Under the pieces are notes generated by a model, which searched no databases, was not told the origin of the DNA, and saw only the letters and a list, made by a program, of their open reading frames with translations. Shown here piece by piece: positions 46,353-61,200 of a DNA stretch of 64,000 nucleotides. Source of the stretch: Crossaster papposus (Eukaryota > Echinodermata > Asteroidea > Velatida > Solasteridae); contig JBAIAA010000785.1 of the NCBI GenBank assembly GCA_037893245.1, positions 5,001 to 69,000 on the forward strand. The letters run 5' to 3'. The stretch's first letter is position 1, and each line of letters begins with the position of its first letter. A program made the position numbers and the translations under genes.

Positions 46353-49300
46353 TAACAAACTCAATTTGATCTGATAACAAAACAAACTCACATTTATTAT
46401 TATGTAAAGGGAAAGAAGTGTGCAGTAGAAATAAACACCTGATGTGGGAACAAGCCCTCGAGTTAAATATATAGTAGTAGGGATATGCCGATTGTAGACC
46501 AAATATTAAAAAACTCAATTTGATCTGATAACAAAACAAACTCACATTTATTATTATGTAAAGGGAAAGAAGTGTGCAGTAGAAATAAACACCTGATGTG
46601 GGAACAAGCCCTCGAGTTAAATATGTAAAGGGAAATAAGTGTGCAGTAGAAATAAACACCTGATGTGGGAACAAGCCCTCGAGTTAAATATGTAGTAGTA
46701 GGGATATGCCGATTGTAGGCCAAATCTTAAATATGTAGTAGTAGGGATATGCCGATTGTAGACCAAATCTTAAATATGTAGTAGTAGGGATATGCCGATT
46801 GTAGACCAAATCTTAAATATGTAGTAGTAGGGATATGCCGATTGTAGACCAAATCTTAAATATGTAGTAGTAGGGAAATGCCGATTGTAGACCAAATCTT
46901 AAATATGTACTAGTAGGGATATGCCGATTGTAGACCAAATCTTAAATATGTAGTAGTAGGGATATGCCGATTGTAGACCAAATCTTAAATATGTAGTAGT
47001 AGGGATATGCCGATTGTAGACCAAATCTTAAATATGTAGTAGTAGGGATATGCCGATTGTAGACCAAATCTTAAATATGTAGTAGTAGGGATATGCCGAT
47101 TGTAGACCAAATCTTAAATATGTAGTAGTAGGGATATGCCGATTGTAGACCAAATCTTAAAAAACTCAATTTGATCTGATAACAAAACAAACTCACATTT
47201 ATTATTATTTAAAGGGAAAGAAGTGTGCAGTAGAAATAAACACCTGATGTGGGAACAAGCCCTCGAGTTAAATATGTAGTAGTAGGGATATGCCGATTGT
47301 AGACCAAATCTTAAATATGTAGTAGTAGGGATATGCCGATTGTAGATCAAATCTTAAATATGTAGTAGTAGGGATATGCCGATTGTAGACCAAATCTTAA
47401 ATATGTAGTAGTAGGGATATGCCGATTGTAGACCAAATCTTAAATATGTAGTAGTAGGGATATGCCGATTGTAGACCAAATCTTAAATATGTAGTAGTAG
47501 GGATATGCCGATTGTAGACCAAATCTTAAATATGTAGTAGTAGGGATATGCCGATTGTAGACCAAATCTTAAATATGTAGTAGTAGGGATATGCCGATTG
47601 TAGACCAAATCTTAAATATGTAGTAGTAGGGATATGCCGATTGTAGACCAAATCTTAAATATGTAGTAGTAGGGATATGCCGATTGTAGACCAAATCTTA
47701 AATATGTAGTAGTAGGGATATGCCTATTGTAGACCTAATCTTAAATATGTAGTAGTAGGGATATGCCGATTGTAGACCAAATCTTAAATATGTAGTAGTA
47801 GGGATATGCCGATTGTAGACCAAATCTTAAATATGTAGTAGTAGGGATATGCCGATTGTAGACCAAATCTTAAATATGTAGTAGTATGGATATGCCGATT
47901 GTAGACCAAATCTTAAATATGTAGTAGTAGGGATATGCCGATTGTAGACCAAATCTTAAATATGTAGTAGTAGGGATATGCCGATTGTAGACCAAATCTT
48001 AAAAAACTCAATTTGATCTGATAACAAAACAAACTCACATTTATTATTGTGTAAAGGGAAAGAAGTGTGCAGTAGAAATAAACACCTGATGTGGGAACAA
48101 GCCCTCGAGTTAAATATGTAAAGGGAAAGAAGTGTGCAGTAGAAATAAACACCTGATGTGGGAACAAGCCCTCGAGTTAAATATGTAGTAGTAGGGATAT
48201 GCCGATTGTAGACCAAATCTTAAAAAACTCAATTTGATCTGATAACAAAACAAACTCACATTTATTAGTATGTAAAGGGAAAGAAGTGTGCAGTAGAAAT
48301 AAACACCTGATGTGGGAACAAGCCCTCGAGTTAAATATGTAAAGGGAAAGAAGTGTGCAGTAGAAATAAACACCTGATGTGGGAACAAGCCCTCGAGTTA
48401 AATATGTAGTGGTAGGGATATGCCGATTGTAGACCAAATCTTAAATATGTAGTAGTAGGGATATGCCGATAGTAGACCAAATCTTAAATATGTAGTAGTA
48501 GGGATATGCCGATTGTAGACCAAATCTTAAATATGTAGTAGTAGTAGGGATATGCCGATTGTAGACCAAATCTTAAATATGTAGTAGTAGGGATATGCCG
48601 ATTGTAGACCAAATCTTAAATATGTAGTAGTAGTAGGGATATGCCGATTGTAGACCAAATCTTAAATATGTAGTAGTAGGGATATGCCGATTGTAGACCA
48701 AATCTTAAATATGTAGTAGTAGGGATATGCCGATTGTAGACCAAATCTTAAATATGTAGTAGTAGGGATATGCCGATTGTAGACCAAATCTTAAATATGT
48801 AGTAGTAGGGATATGCCGATTGTAGACCAAATCTTAAATATGTAGTAGTAGGGATATGCCGATTGTAGACCAAATCTTAAATATGTAGTAGTAGGGATAT
48901 GCCGATTGTAGACCAAATCTTAAATATGTAGTAGTGCAGTAGAAATAAACACCTGATGTGGGAACAAGCCCTCGAGTTAAATATGTAAAGGAAAAGAAGT
49001 GTGCAGTAGAAATAAACACCTGATGTGGGAACAAGCCCTCGAGTTAAATATGTAGTAGTAGACCAAATCTTAAAAAACTCAATTTGATCTGATAACAAAA
49101 CAAACTCACATTTATTATTATGTAAAGGGAAAGAAGTGTGCAGTAGAAATAAACACCTGATGTGGGAACAAGCCCTCGAGTTAAATATGTAGTAGTAGGG
49201 ATATGCCGATTGTAGACCAAATCTTAAAAAACTCAATTTGATCTGATAACAAAACAAACTCACATTTATTATTATGTAAAGGGAAAGAAGTGTGCAGTAG

Positions 49301-49833
49301 AAATAAACACCTGATGTGGGAACAAGCCCTCGAGTTAAATATGTAAAGGGAAATAAGTGTGCAGTAGAAATAAACACCTGATGTGGGAACACGCCCTCGA
49401 GTTAAATATGTAGTAGTAGGGATATGCCGATTGTAGACCAAATCTTAAATATGTAGTAGTAGGGATATGCCGATTGTAGACCAAATCTTAAATATGTAGT
49501 AGTAGGGATATGCCGATTGTAGACCAAATCTTAAATATGTAGTAGTAGGGATATGCCGATTGTAGACCAAATCTTAAATATGTAGTAGTAGGGATATGCC
49601 GATTGTAGACCAAATCTTAAATATGTAGTAGTAGGGATATGCCGATTGTATACCAAATCTTAAATATGTAGTAGTAGGGATATGCCGATTGTAGACCAAA
49701 TCTTAAATATGTAGTAGTAGGGATATGCCGATTGTAGACCAAATCTTAAATATGTAGTAGTAGGGATATGCCGATTGTAGACCAAATCTTAAATATGTAG
49801 TAGTAGGGATATGCCGATTGTAGACCAAATCTT
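46353..49833 (+). repeat. Mixed A/B/C array
   Basis: B units start at 46354, 46508, 47159, 48001, 48222, 49072 and 49226. A GTAGATCAAATC monomer follows the B at 47159 at the same distance as in the 1698-bp blocks. The pair 48001/48222 is of the TTATTGTGTAAAG and TTAGTATG subtypes seen at 19649/19870. No gene is present. Confidence 0.92.
48922..49071 (+). repeat. 150-bp deletion-hybrid module, copy 6
   Basis: Same structure as at 15295, followed by B at 49072, one A, then B+C at 49226. This order matches copies 4 and 5, about 22.8 and 10.7 kb upstream. Confidence 0.9.
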
Positions 49834-52800
49834 AAAAAACTCAATTTGATCTGATAACAAAACAAACTCACATTTATTATTATGTAAAGGGAAAGAAGTG
49901 TGCAGTAGAAATAAACACCTGATGTGGGAACAAGCCCTCGAGTTAAATATGTAAAGGGAAAGAAGTGTGCAGTAGAAATAAACACCTGATGTGGGAACAA
50001 GCCCTCGAGTTAAATATGTAGTAGTAGGGATATGCCGATTGTAGACCAAATCTTAAATATGTAGTAGTAGGGATATGCCGATTGTAGATTAAATCTTAAA
50101 TATGTAGTAGTAGGGATATGCCGATTGTAGACCAAATCTTAAATATGTAGTAGTAGGGATATGCCGATTGTAGGCCAAATCTTAAATATGTAGTGGTAGG
50201 GATATGCCGATTGTAGACCAAATCTTAAAAAACTCAATTTGATCTGATAACAAAACCAAACTCACATTTATTATTATGTAAAGGGAAAGAAGTGTGCAGT
50301 AGAAATAAACACCTGATGTGGGAACAAGCCCTCGAGTTAAATATGTAAAGGGAAATAAGTGTGCAGTAGAAATAAACACCTGATGTGGGAACACGCCCTC
50401 GAGTTAAATATGTAGTAGTAAGGATATGCCGATTGTAGACCAAATCTTAAATATGTAGTAGTAGGGATATGCCGATTGTAGACCAAATCTTAAATATGTA
50501 GTAGTAGGGATATGCCGATTGTAGATTAAATCTTAAATATGTAGTAGTAGGGATATGCCGATTGTAGACCAAATCTTAAATATGTAGTAGTAGGGATATG
50601 CCGATTGTAGGCCAAATCTTAAATATGTAGTGGTAGAGATATGCCGATTGTAGACCAAATCTTAAATATGTAGTAGTAGGGATATGCCGATTGTAGACCA
50701 AATCTTAAAAAACTCAATTTGATCTGATAACAAAACCAAACTCACATTTATTATTATGTAAAGGGAAAGAAGTGTGCAGTAGAAATAAACACCTGATGTG
50801 GGAACAAGCCCTCGAGTTAAATATGTAAAGGGAAATAAGTGTGCAGTAGAAATAAACACCTGATGTGGGAACACGCCCTCGAGTTAAATATGTAGTAGTA
50901 GGGATATGCCGATTGTAGACCAAATCTTAAATATGTAGTAGTAGGGATATGCCGATTGTAGACCAAATCTTAAATATGTAGTAGTAGGGATATGCCAATT
51001 GTAGACCAAATCTTAAATATGTAGTAGTAGGGATATGCCGATTGTAGACCAAATCTTAAATATGTAGTAGTAGGGATATGCCGATTGTAGACCAAATCTT
51101 AAATATGTAGTAGTAGGGATATGCCGATTGTAGACCAAATCTTAAATATGTAGTAGTAGGGATATGCCGATTGTAGACCAAATCTTAAATATGTAGTAGT
51201 AGGGATATGCCGATTGTAGACCAAATCTTAAATATGTAGTAGTAGGGATATGCCGATTGTAGACCAAATCTTAAATATGTAGTAGTAGGGATATGCCGAT
51301 TGTAGACCAAATCTTAAATATGTAGTAGTAGGGATATGCCGATTGTAGACCAAATCTTAAATATGTAGTAGTAGGGATATGCCGATTGTAGACCAAATCT
51401 TAAATATGTAGTAGTAGGGATATGCCGATTGTAGACCAAATCTTAAATATGTAGTAGTAGGGATATGCCGATTGTAGACCAAATCTTAAATATGTAGTAG
51501 TAGGGATATGCCGATTGTAGACCAAATCTTAAAAAACTCAATTTGATCTGATAACAAAACAAACTCACATTTATTATTATGTAAAGGGAAAAAAGTGTGC
51601 AGTAGAAATAAACACCTGATGTGGGAACAAGCCCTCGAGTTAAATATGTAAAGGGAAAGAAGTGTGCAGTAGAAATAAACACCTGATGTGGGAACAAGCC
51701 CTCGAGTTAAATATGTAGTAGTAGGGATATGCCGATTGTAGACCAAATCTTAAATATGTAGTAGTAGGGATATGCCGATTGTAGACCAAATCTTAAATAT
51801 GTAGTAGTAGGGATATGCCGATTGTAGACCAAATCTTAAATATGTAGTAGTAGGGATATGCCGATTGTAGACCAAATCTTAAATATGTAGTAGTAGGGAT
51901 ATGCCGATTGTAGACCAAATCTTAAATATGTAGTAGTAGGGATATGCCGATTGTAGACCAAATCTTAAATATGTAGTAGTAGGGATATGCCGATTGTAGA
52001 CCAAATCTTAAATATGTAGTAGTAGGGATATGCCGATTGTAGATTAAATCTTAAATATGTAGTAGTAGGGATATGCCGATTGTAGACCAAATCTTAAATA
52101 TGTAGTAGTAGGGATATGCCGATTGTAGGCCAAATCTTAAATATGTAGTAGTAGGGATATGCCGATTGTAGACCAAATCTTAAATATGTAGTAGTAGGGA
52201 TATGCCGATTGTAGACCGAATCTTAAAAAACTCAATTTGATCTGATAACAAAACAAACTCACATTTATTATTATGTAAAGGGAAAGAAGTGTGCAGTAGA
52301 AATAAACACCTGATGTGGGAACAAGCCCTCGAGTTAAATATGTAAAGGGAAATAAGTGTGCAGTATAAATAAACACCTGATGTGGGAACACGCCCTCGAG
52401 TTAAATATGTAGTAGTAGGGATATGCCGATTGTAGACCAAATCTTAAATATGTAGTAGTAGGGATATGCCGATTGTAGACCAAATCTTAAATATGTAGTA
52501 GTAGGGATATGCCGATTGTAGACCAAATCTTAAATATGTAGTAGTAGGGATATGCCGATTGTAGACCAAATCTTAAATATGTAGTAGTAGGGATATGCCG
52601 ATTGTAGACCAAATCTTAAATATGTAGTAGTAGGGATATGCCGATTGTAGACCAAATCTTAAATATGTAGTAGTAGGGATATGCCGATTGTAGACCAAAT
52701 CTTAAATATGTAGTAGTAGTAGGGATATGCCGATTGTAGACCAAATCTTAAATATGTAGTAGTAGGGATATGCCGATTGTAGACCAAATCTTAAATATGT

Positions 52801-52890
52801 AGTAGTAGGGATATGCCGATTGTAGACCAAATCTTAAATATGTAGTAGTAGGGATATTCCGATTGTAGACCAAATCTTAAATATGTAGTA
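49834..52890 (+). repeat. Mixed array with a 480-bp duplication
   Basis: B units start at 49834, 50227, 50707, 51531 and 52225, all B+C. Units 50227 and 50707 are 480 bp apart and share a private extra C (AACAAAACCAAACTC) plus GTAGATTAAATC, TGTAGGCC and TAGTGGTAG monomers. The 51.4-52.9 kb part recurs near 59.2-61.0 kb. Confidence 0.92.
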
Positions 52891-55262
52891 GTAGGGATAT
52901 GCCGATTGTAGACCAAATCTTAAATATGTAGTAGTAGGGATATGCCGATTTGAGACCAAATCTTAAATATGTAGTAGTAGGGATATGCCGATTGTAGACC
53001 AAATCTTAAATATGTAGTAGTAGGGATATGCCGATTGTAGACCAAATCTTAAAAAACTCAATTTGATCTGATAACAAAACAAACTCACATTTATTATTAT
53101 GTAAAGGGAAAGAAGTGTGCAGTAGAAATAAACACCTGATGTGGGAACAAGCCCTCGAGTTAAATATGTAAAGGAAAAGAAGTGTGCAGTAGAAATAAAC
53201 ACCTGATGTGGGAACAAGCCCTCGAGTTAAATATGTAGTAGTAGGGATATGCCGATTGTAGACCAAATCTTAAAAAACTCAATTTGATCTGATAACAAAA
53301 CAAACTCACATTTATTATTATGTAAAGGGAAAGAAGTGTGCAGTAGAAATAAACACCTGATGTGGGAACAAGCCCTCGAGTTAAATATGTAAAGGGAAAT
53401 ACGTGTGCAGTAGAAATAAACACCTGATGTGGGAACACGCCCTCGAGTTAAATATGTAGTAGTAGGGATATGCCGATTGTAGACCAAATCTTAAATATGT
53501 AGTAGTAGGGATATGCCGATTGTAGACCAAATCTTAAATATGTAGTAGTAGGGATATGCCGATTGTAGACCAAATCTTAAATATGTAGTAGTAGGGATAT
53601 GCCGATTGTAGACCAAATCTTAAATATGTAGTAGTAGGGATATGCCGATTGTAGACCAAATCTTAAATATGTAGTAGTAGGGATATGCCGATTGTATACC
53701 AAATCTTAAATATGTAGTAGTAGGGATATGCCGATTGTAGACCAAATCTTAAATATGTAGTAGTAGGGATATGCCGATTGTAGACCAAATCTTAAATATG
53801 TAGTAGTAGGGATATGCCGATTGTAGACCAAATCTTAAATATGTAGTAGTAGGGATATGCCGATTGTAGACCAAATCTTAAAAAACTCAATTTGATCTGA
53901 TAACAAAACAAACTCACATTTATTATTATGTAAAGGGAAAGAAGTGTGCAGTAGAAATAAACACCTGATGTGGGAACAAGCCCTCGAGTTAAATATGTAA
54001 AGGGAAAGAAGTGTGCAGTAGAAATAAACACCTGATGTGGGAACAAGCCCTCGAGTTAAATATGTAGTAGTAGGGATATGCCGATTGTAGACCAAATCTT
54101 AAATATGTAGTAGTAGGGATATGCCGATTTGAGACCAAATCTTAAATATGTAGTAGTAGGGATATGCCGATTGTAGACCAAATCTTAAATATGTAGTAGT
54201 AGGGATATGCCGATTGTAGACCAAATCTTAAAAAACTCAATTTGATCTGATAACAAAACAAACTCACATTTATTATTATGTAAAGGGAAAGAAGTGTGCA
54301 GTAGAAATAAACACCTGATGTGGGAACAAGCCCTCGAGTTAAATATGTAAAGGAAAAGAAGTGTGCAGTAGAAATAAACACCTGATGTGGGAACAAGCCC
54401 TCGAGTTAAATATGTAGTAGTAGGGATATGCCGATTGTAGACCAAATCTTAAAAAACTCAATTTGATCTGATAACAAAACAAACTCACATTTATTATTAT
54501 GTAAAGGGAAAGAAGTGTGCAGTAGAAATAAACACCTGATGTGGGAACAAGCCCTCGAGTTAAATATGTAAAGGGAAATACGTGTGCAGTAGAAATAAAC
54601 ACCTGATGTGGGAACACGCCCTCGAGTTAAATATGTAGTAGTAGGGATATGCCGATTGTAGACCAAATCTTAAATATGTAGTAGTAGGGATATGCCGATT
54701 GTAGACCAAATCTTAAATATGTAGTAGTAGGGATATGCCGATTGTAGACCAAATCTTAAATATGTAGTAGTAGGGATATGCCGATTGTAGACCAAATCTT
54801 AAATATGTAGTAGTAGGGATATGCCGATTGTAGACCAAATCTTAAATATGTAGTAGTAGGGATATGCCGATTGTATACCAAATCTTAAATATGTAGTAGT
54901 AGGGATATGCCGATTGTAGACCAAATCTTAAATATGTAGTAGTAGGGATATGCCGATTGTAGACCAAATCTTAAATATGTAGTAGTAGGGATATGCCGAT
55001 TGTAGACCAAATCTTAAATATGTAGTAGTAGGGATATGCCGATTGTAGACCAAATCTTAAAAAACTCAATTTGATCTGATAACAAAACAAACTCACATTT
55101 ATTATTATGTAAAGGGAAAGAAGTGTGCAGTAGAAATAAACACCTGATGTGGGAACAAGCCCTCGAGTTAAATATGTAAAGGGAAAGAAGTGTGCAGTAG
55201 AAATAAACACCTGATGTGGGAACAAGCCCTCGAGTTAAATATGTAGTAGTAGGGATATGCCG
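52891..55262 (+). repeat. Tandem 1179-bp higher-order repeat, two copies
   Basis: Each copy is three B+C composites plus 15 A monomers (534 + 645 = 1179 bp). B starts are 53051, 53272 and 53880, then 54230, 54451 and 55059. Shared markers are GATTTGAGACC (52948 and 54127), AAATACGTGTGC (53397 and 54576) and TTGTATACCAAATC (53692 and 54871). The borders are approximate. Confidence 0.9.
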
Positions 55263-58200
55263 ATTGTAGACCAAATCTTAAATATGTAGTAGTAGGGATA
55301 TGCCGATTGTAGATTAAATCTTAAATATGTAGTAGTAGGGATATGCCGATTGTAGACCAAATCTTAAATATGTAGTAGTAGGGATATGCCGATTGTAGGC
55401 CAAATCTTAAATATGTAGTAGTAGGGATATGCCGATTGTAGACCAAATCTTAAATATGTAGTAGTAGGGATATGCCGATTGTAGACCAAATCTTAAAAAA
55501 CTCAATTTGATCTGATAACAAAACAAACTCACATTTATTATTATGTAAAGGGAAAGAAGTGTGCAGTAGAAATAAACACCTGATGTGGGAACAAGCCCTC
55601 GAGTTAAATATGTAAAGGGAAATAAGTGTGCAGTAGAAATAAACACCTGATGTGGGAACACGCCCTCGAGTTAAATATGTAGTAGTAGGGATATGCCGAT
55701 TGTAGACCAAATCTTAAATATGTAGTAGTAGGGATATGCCGATTGTAGACCAAATCTTAAATATGTAGTAGTAGGGATATGCCAATTGTAGACCAAATCT
55801 TAAATATGTAGTAGTAGGGATATGCCGATTGTAGACCAAATCTTAAATATGTAGTAGTAGGGATATGCCGATTGTAGACCAAATCTTAAATATGTAGTAG
55901 TAGGGATATGCCGATTGTAGACCAAATCTTAAATATGTAGTAGTAGGGATATGCCGATTGTAGACCAAATCTTAAATATGTAGTAGTAGGGATATGCCGA
56001 TTGTAGACCAAATCTTAAATATGTAGTAGTAGGGATATGCCGATTGTAGACCAAATCTTAAATATGTAGTAGTAGGGATATGCCGATTGTAGACCAAATC
56101 TTAAATATGTAGTAGTAGGGATATGCCGATTGTAGACCAAATCTTAAATATGTAGTAGTAGGGATATGCCGATTGTAGATTAAATCTTAAATATGTAGTA
56201 GTAGGGATATGCCGATTGTAGACCAAATCTTAAATATGTAGTAGTAGGGATATGCCGATTGTAGGCCAAATCTTAAATATGTAGTAGTAGGGATATGCCG
56301 ATTGTAGACCAAATCTTAAATATGTAGTAGTAGGGATATGCCGATTGTAGACCAAATCTTAAATATGTAGTAGTAGGGATATGCCGATTGTAGACCAAAT
56401 CTTAAATATATAGTAGTAGTAGGGATATGCCGATTGTAGACCAAATCTTAAATATGTAGTAGTAGGGATATGCCGATTGTAGACCAAATCTTAAAAAACT
56501 CAATTTGATCTGATAACAAAACAAACTCACATTTATTATTATGTAAAGGGAAAGAAGTGTGCAGTAGAAATAAACACCTGATGTGGGAACAAGCCCTCGA
56601 GTTAAATATGTAAAGGGAAAGAAGTGTGCAGTAGAAATAAACACCTGATGTGGGAATAAGCCCTCGAGTTAAATATGTAGTAGTAGGGATATGCCGATTG
56701 TAGACCAAATCTTAAATATGTAGTAGTAGGGATATGCCGATTGTAGATTAAATCTTAAATATGTAGTAGTAGGGATATGCCGATTGTAGACCAAATCTTA
56801 AATATGTAGTAGTAGTAGGGATATGCCGATTGTAGACCAAATCTTAAATATGTAGTAGTAGGGATATGCCGATTGTAGGCCAAATCTTAAATATGTAGTA
56901 GTAGGGATATGCCGATTGTAGACCAAATCTTAAATATGTAGTAGTAGGGATATGCCGATTGTAGACCAAATCTTAAATATGTAGTAGTAGGGATATGCCG
57001 ATTGTAGACCAAATCTTAAATATGTAGTAGTAGGGATATGCCGATTGTAGACCAAATCTTAAATATGTAGTAGTAGGGATATGCCGATTGTAGACCAAAT
57101 CTTAAATATGTAGTAGTAGGGATATGCCGATTGTAGACCAAATCTTAAATATGTAGTAGTAGGGATATGCCGATTGTAGACCAAATCTTAAATATGTAGT
57201 AGTAGGGATATGCCGATTGTAGACCAAATCTTAAATATGTAGTAGTAGGGATATGCCGATTGTAGACCAAATCTTAAATATGTAGTAGTAGGGATCTGCC
57301 GATTGTAGACCAAATCTTAAATATGTAGTAGTAGGGATATGCCGATTGTAGACCAATTCTTAAATATGTAGTAGTAGGGATATGCCGATTGTAGACCAAA
57401 TCTTAAATATGTAGTAGTAGGGATATGCCGATTGTAGACCAAATCTTAAATATGTAGTAGTATGGATATGCCGATTGTAGACCAAATCTTAAATATGTAG
57501 TAGTAGGGATATGCCGATTGTAGACCAAATCTTAAATATGTAGTAGTAGGGATATGCCGATTGTAGACCAAATCTTAAATATGTAGTAGTAGGGATATGC
57601 CGATTGTAGACCAAATCTTAAATATGTAGTAGTAGGGATATGCCGATTGTAGACCAAATCTTAAATATGTAGTAGTAGGGATATGCCGATTGTAGACCAA
57701 ATCTTAAAAAACTCAATTTGATCTGATAACAAAACAAACTCACATTTATTATTATGTAAAGGGAAAGAAGTGTGCAGTAGAAATAAACACCTGATGTGGG
57801 AACAAGCCCTCGAGTTAAATATGTAAAGGGAAAGAAGTGTGCAGTAGAAATAAACACCTGATGTGGGAACAAGCCCTCGAGTTAAATATGTAGTAGTAGG
57901 GATATGCCGATTGTAGACCAAATCTTAAATATGTAGTAGTAGGGATATGCCGATTGTAGATCAAATCTTAAATATGTAGTAGTAGGGATATGCCGATTGT
58001 AGACCAAATCTTAAATATGTAGTAGTAGGGATATGCCGATTGTAGACCAAATCTGAAATATGTAGTAGTAGGGATATGCCGATTGTAGGCCAAATCTTAA
58101 ATATGTAGTAGTAGGGATATGCCGATTGTAGACCAAATCTTAAATATGTAGTAGTAGGGATATGCCGATTGTAGACCAAATCTTAAATATGTAGTAGTAG

Positions 58201-61200
58201 GGATATGCCGATTGTAGACCAAATCTTAAATATGTAGTAGTAGGGATATGCCGATTGTAGACCAAATCTTAAATATGTAGTAGTAGGGATATGCCGATTG
58301 TAGACCAAATCTTAAATATGTAGTAGTAGGGATATGCCGATTGTATACCAAATCTTAAATATGTAGTAGTAGTAGGGATATGCCGATTGTAGACCAAATC
58401 TTAAATATGTAGTAGTAGGGATATGCCGATTGTAGACCAAATCTTAAATATGTAGTAGTAGGGATATGCCGATTGTAGACCAAATCTTAAACAACTCAAT
58501 TTGATCTGATAACAAAACAAACTCACATTTATTATTATGTAAAGGGAAAGAGGTGTGCAGTAGAAATAAACACCTGATGTGGGAACAAGCCCTCGAGTTA
58601 AATATGTAGTAGTAGAAATATGCCGATTGTAGACCAAATCTTAAATATGTAGTAGTAGGGATATGCCGATTGTAGACCAAATCTTAAATATGTAGTAGTA
58701 GGGATATGCCTATAGTAGACCAAATCTTAAATATGTAGTAGTAGGGATATGCCGATTGTAGACCAAATCTTAAATATGTAGTAGTAGGGATATGCCGATT
58801 GTAGACCAAATCTTAAATATGTAGTAGTAGGGATATGCCGATTGTAGACCAAATCTTAAATATGTAGTAGTAGGGATATGCCGATTGTAGACCAAATCTT
58901 AAATATGTAGTAGTAGGGATATGCCGATTGTAGACCAAATCTTAAATATGTAGTAGTAGGGATATGCCGATTGTAGACCAAATCTTAAAAAACTCAATTT
59001 GATCTGATAACAAAACAAACTCACATTTATTATTATGTAAAGGGAAAGAAGTGTGCAGTAGAAATAAACACCTGATGTGGGAACAAGCCCTCGAGTTAAA
59101 TATGTAAAGGGAAAGAAGTGTGCAGTAGAAATAAACACCTGATGTGGGAACAAGCCCTCGAGTTAAATATGTAGTAGTAGGGATATGCCGATTGTAGACC
59201 AAATCTTAAATATGTAGTAGTAGGGATATGCCGATTGTAGACCAAATCTTAAATATGTAGTAGTAGGGATATGCCGATTGTAGACCAAATCTTAAATATG
59301 TAGTAGTAGGGATATGCCGATTGTAGACCAAATCTTAAAAAACTCAATTTGATCTGATAACAAAACAAACTCACATTTATTATTATGTAAAGGGAAAAAA
59401 GTGTGCAGTAGAAATAAACACCTGATGTGGGAACAAGCCCTCGAGTTAAATATGTAAAGGGAAAGAAGTGTGCAGTAGAAATAAACACCTGATGTGGGAA
59501 CAAGCCCTCGAGTTAAATATGTAGTAGTAGGGATATGCAGATTGTAGACCAAATCTTAAATATGTAGTAGTAGGGATATGCCGATTGTAGATTAAATCTT
59601 AAATATGTAGTAGTAGGGATATGCCGATTGTAGACCAAATCTTAAATATGTAGTAGTAGGGATATGCCGATTGTAGACCAAATCTTAAATATGCAGTAGT
59701 AGGGATATGCCGATTGTAGGCCAAATCTTAAATATGTAGTAGTAGGGATATGCCGATTGTAGACCAAATCTTAAATATGTAGTAGTAGGGATATGCCGAT
59801 TGTAGATTAAATCTTAAATATGTAGTAGTAGGGATATGCCGATTGTAGACCAAATCTTAAATATGTAGTAGTAGGGATATGCCGATTGTATACCAAATCT
59901 TAAATATGTAGTAGTAGGGATATGCCGATTGTAGGCCAAATCTTAAATATGTAGTAGTAGGGATATGCCGATTGTAGACCAAATCTTAAATATGTAGTAG
60001 TAGGGATATGCCGATTGTAGACCAAATCTTAAATATGTAGTAGTAGGGATATGCCGATTGTAGACCAAATCTTAAATATGTAGTAGTAGGGATATGCCGA
60101 TTGTAGACCAAATCTTAAATATGTAGTAGTAGGGATATGCCGATTGTAGACCAAATCTTAAATATGTAGTAGTAGGGATATGCCGATTGTAGACCAAATC
60201 TTAAATATGTAGTAGTAGGGATATGCCGATTGTAGACCAAATCTTAAATATGTAGTAGTAGGGATATGCCGATTGTAGACCAAATCTTAAATATGTAGTA
60301 GTAGGGATATGCCGATTGTAGACCGAATCTTAAAAAACTCAATTTGATCTGATAACAAAACAAACTCACATTTATTATTATGTAAAGGGAAAGAAGTGTG
60401 CAGTAGAAATAAACACCTGATGTGGGAACAAGCCCTCGAGTTAAATATGTAAAGGGAAATAAGTGTGCAGTATAAATAAACACCTGATGTGGGAACACGC
60501 CCTTGAGTTAAATATGTAGTAGTAGGGATATGCCGATTGTAGACCAAATCTTAAATATGTAGTAGTAGGGATATGCCGATTGTAGACCAAATCTTAAATA
60601 TGTAGTAGTAGGGATATGCCGATTGTAGACCAAATCTTAAATATGTAGTAGTAGGGATATGCCGATTGTAGACCAAATCTTAAATATGTAGTAGTAGGGA
60701 TATGCCGATTGTAGACCAAATCTTAAATATGTAGTAGTAGGGATATGCCGATTGTAGACCAAATCTTAAATATGTAGTAGTAGGGATATGCCGATTGTAG
60801 ACCAAATCTTAAATATGTAGTAGTAGTAGGGATATGCCGATTGTAGACCAAATCTTAAATATGTAGTAGTAGGGATATGCCGATTGTAGACCAAATCTTA
60901 AATATGTAGTAGTAGGGATATGCCGATTGTAGACCAAATCTTAAATATGTAGTAGTAGGGATATGCCGATTGTAGACCAAATCTTAAATATGTAGTAGTA
61001 GGGATATGCCGATTGTAGACCAAATCTTAAATATGTAGTAGTAGGGATATGCCGATTGTAGACCAAATCTTAAGTATGTAGTAGTAGGGATATGCCGATT
61101 GTAGACCAAATCTTAAATATGTAGTAGTAGGGATATGCCGATTGTAGACCAAATCTTAAAAAACTCAATTTGATCTGATAACAAAACAAACTCACATTTA

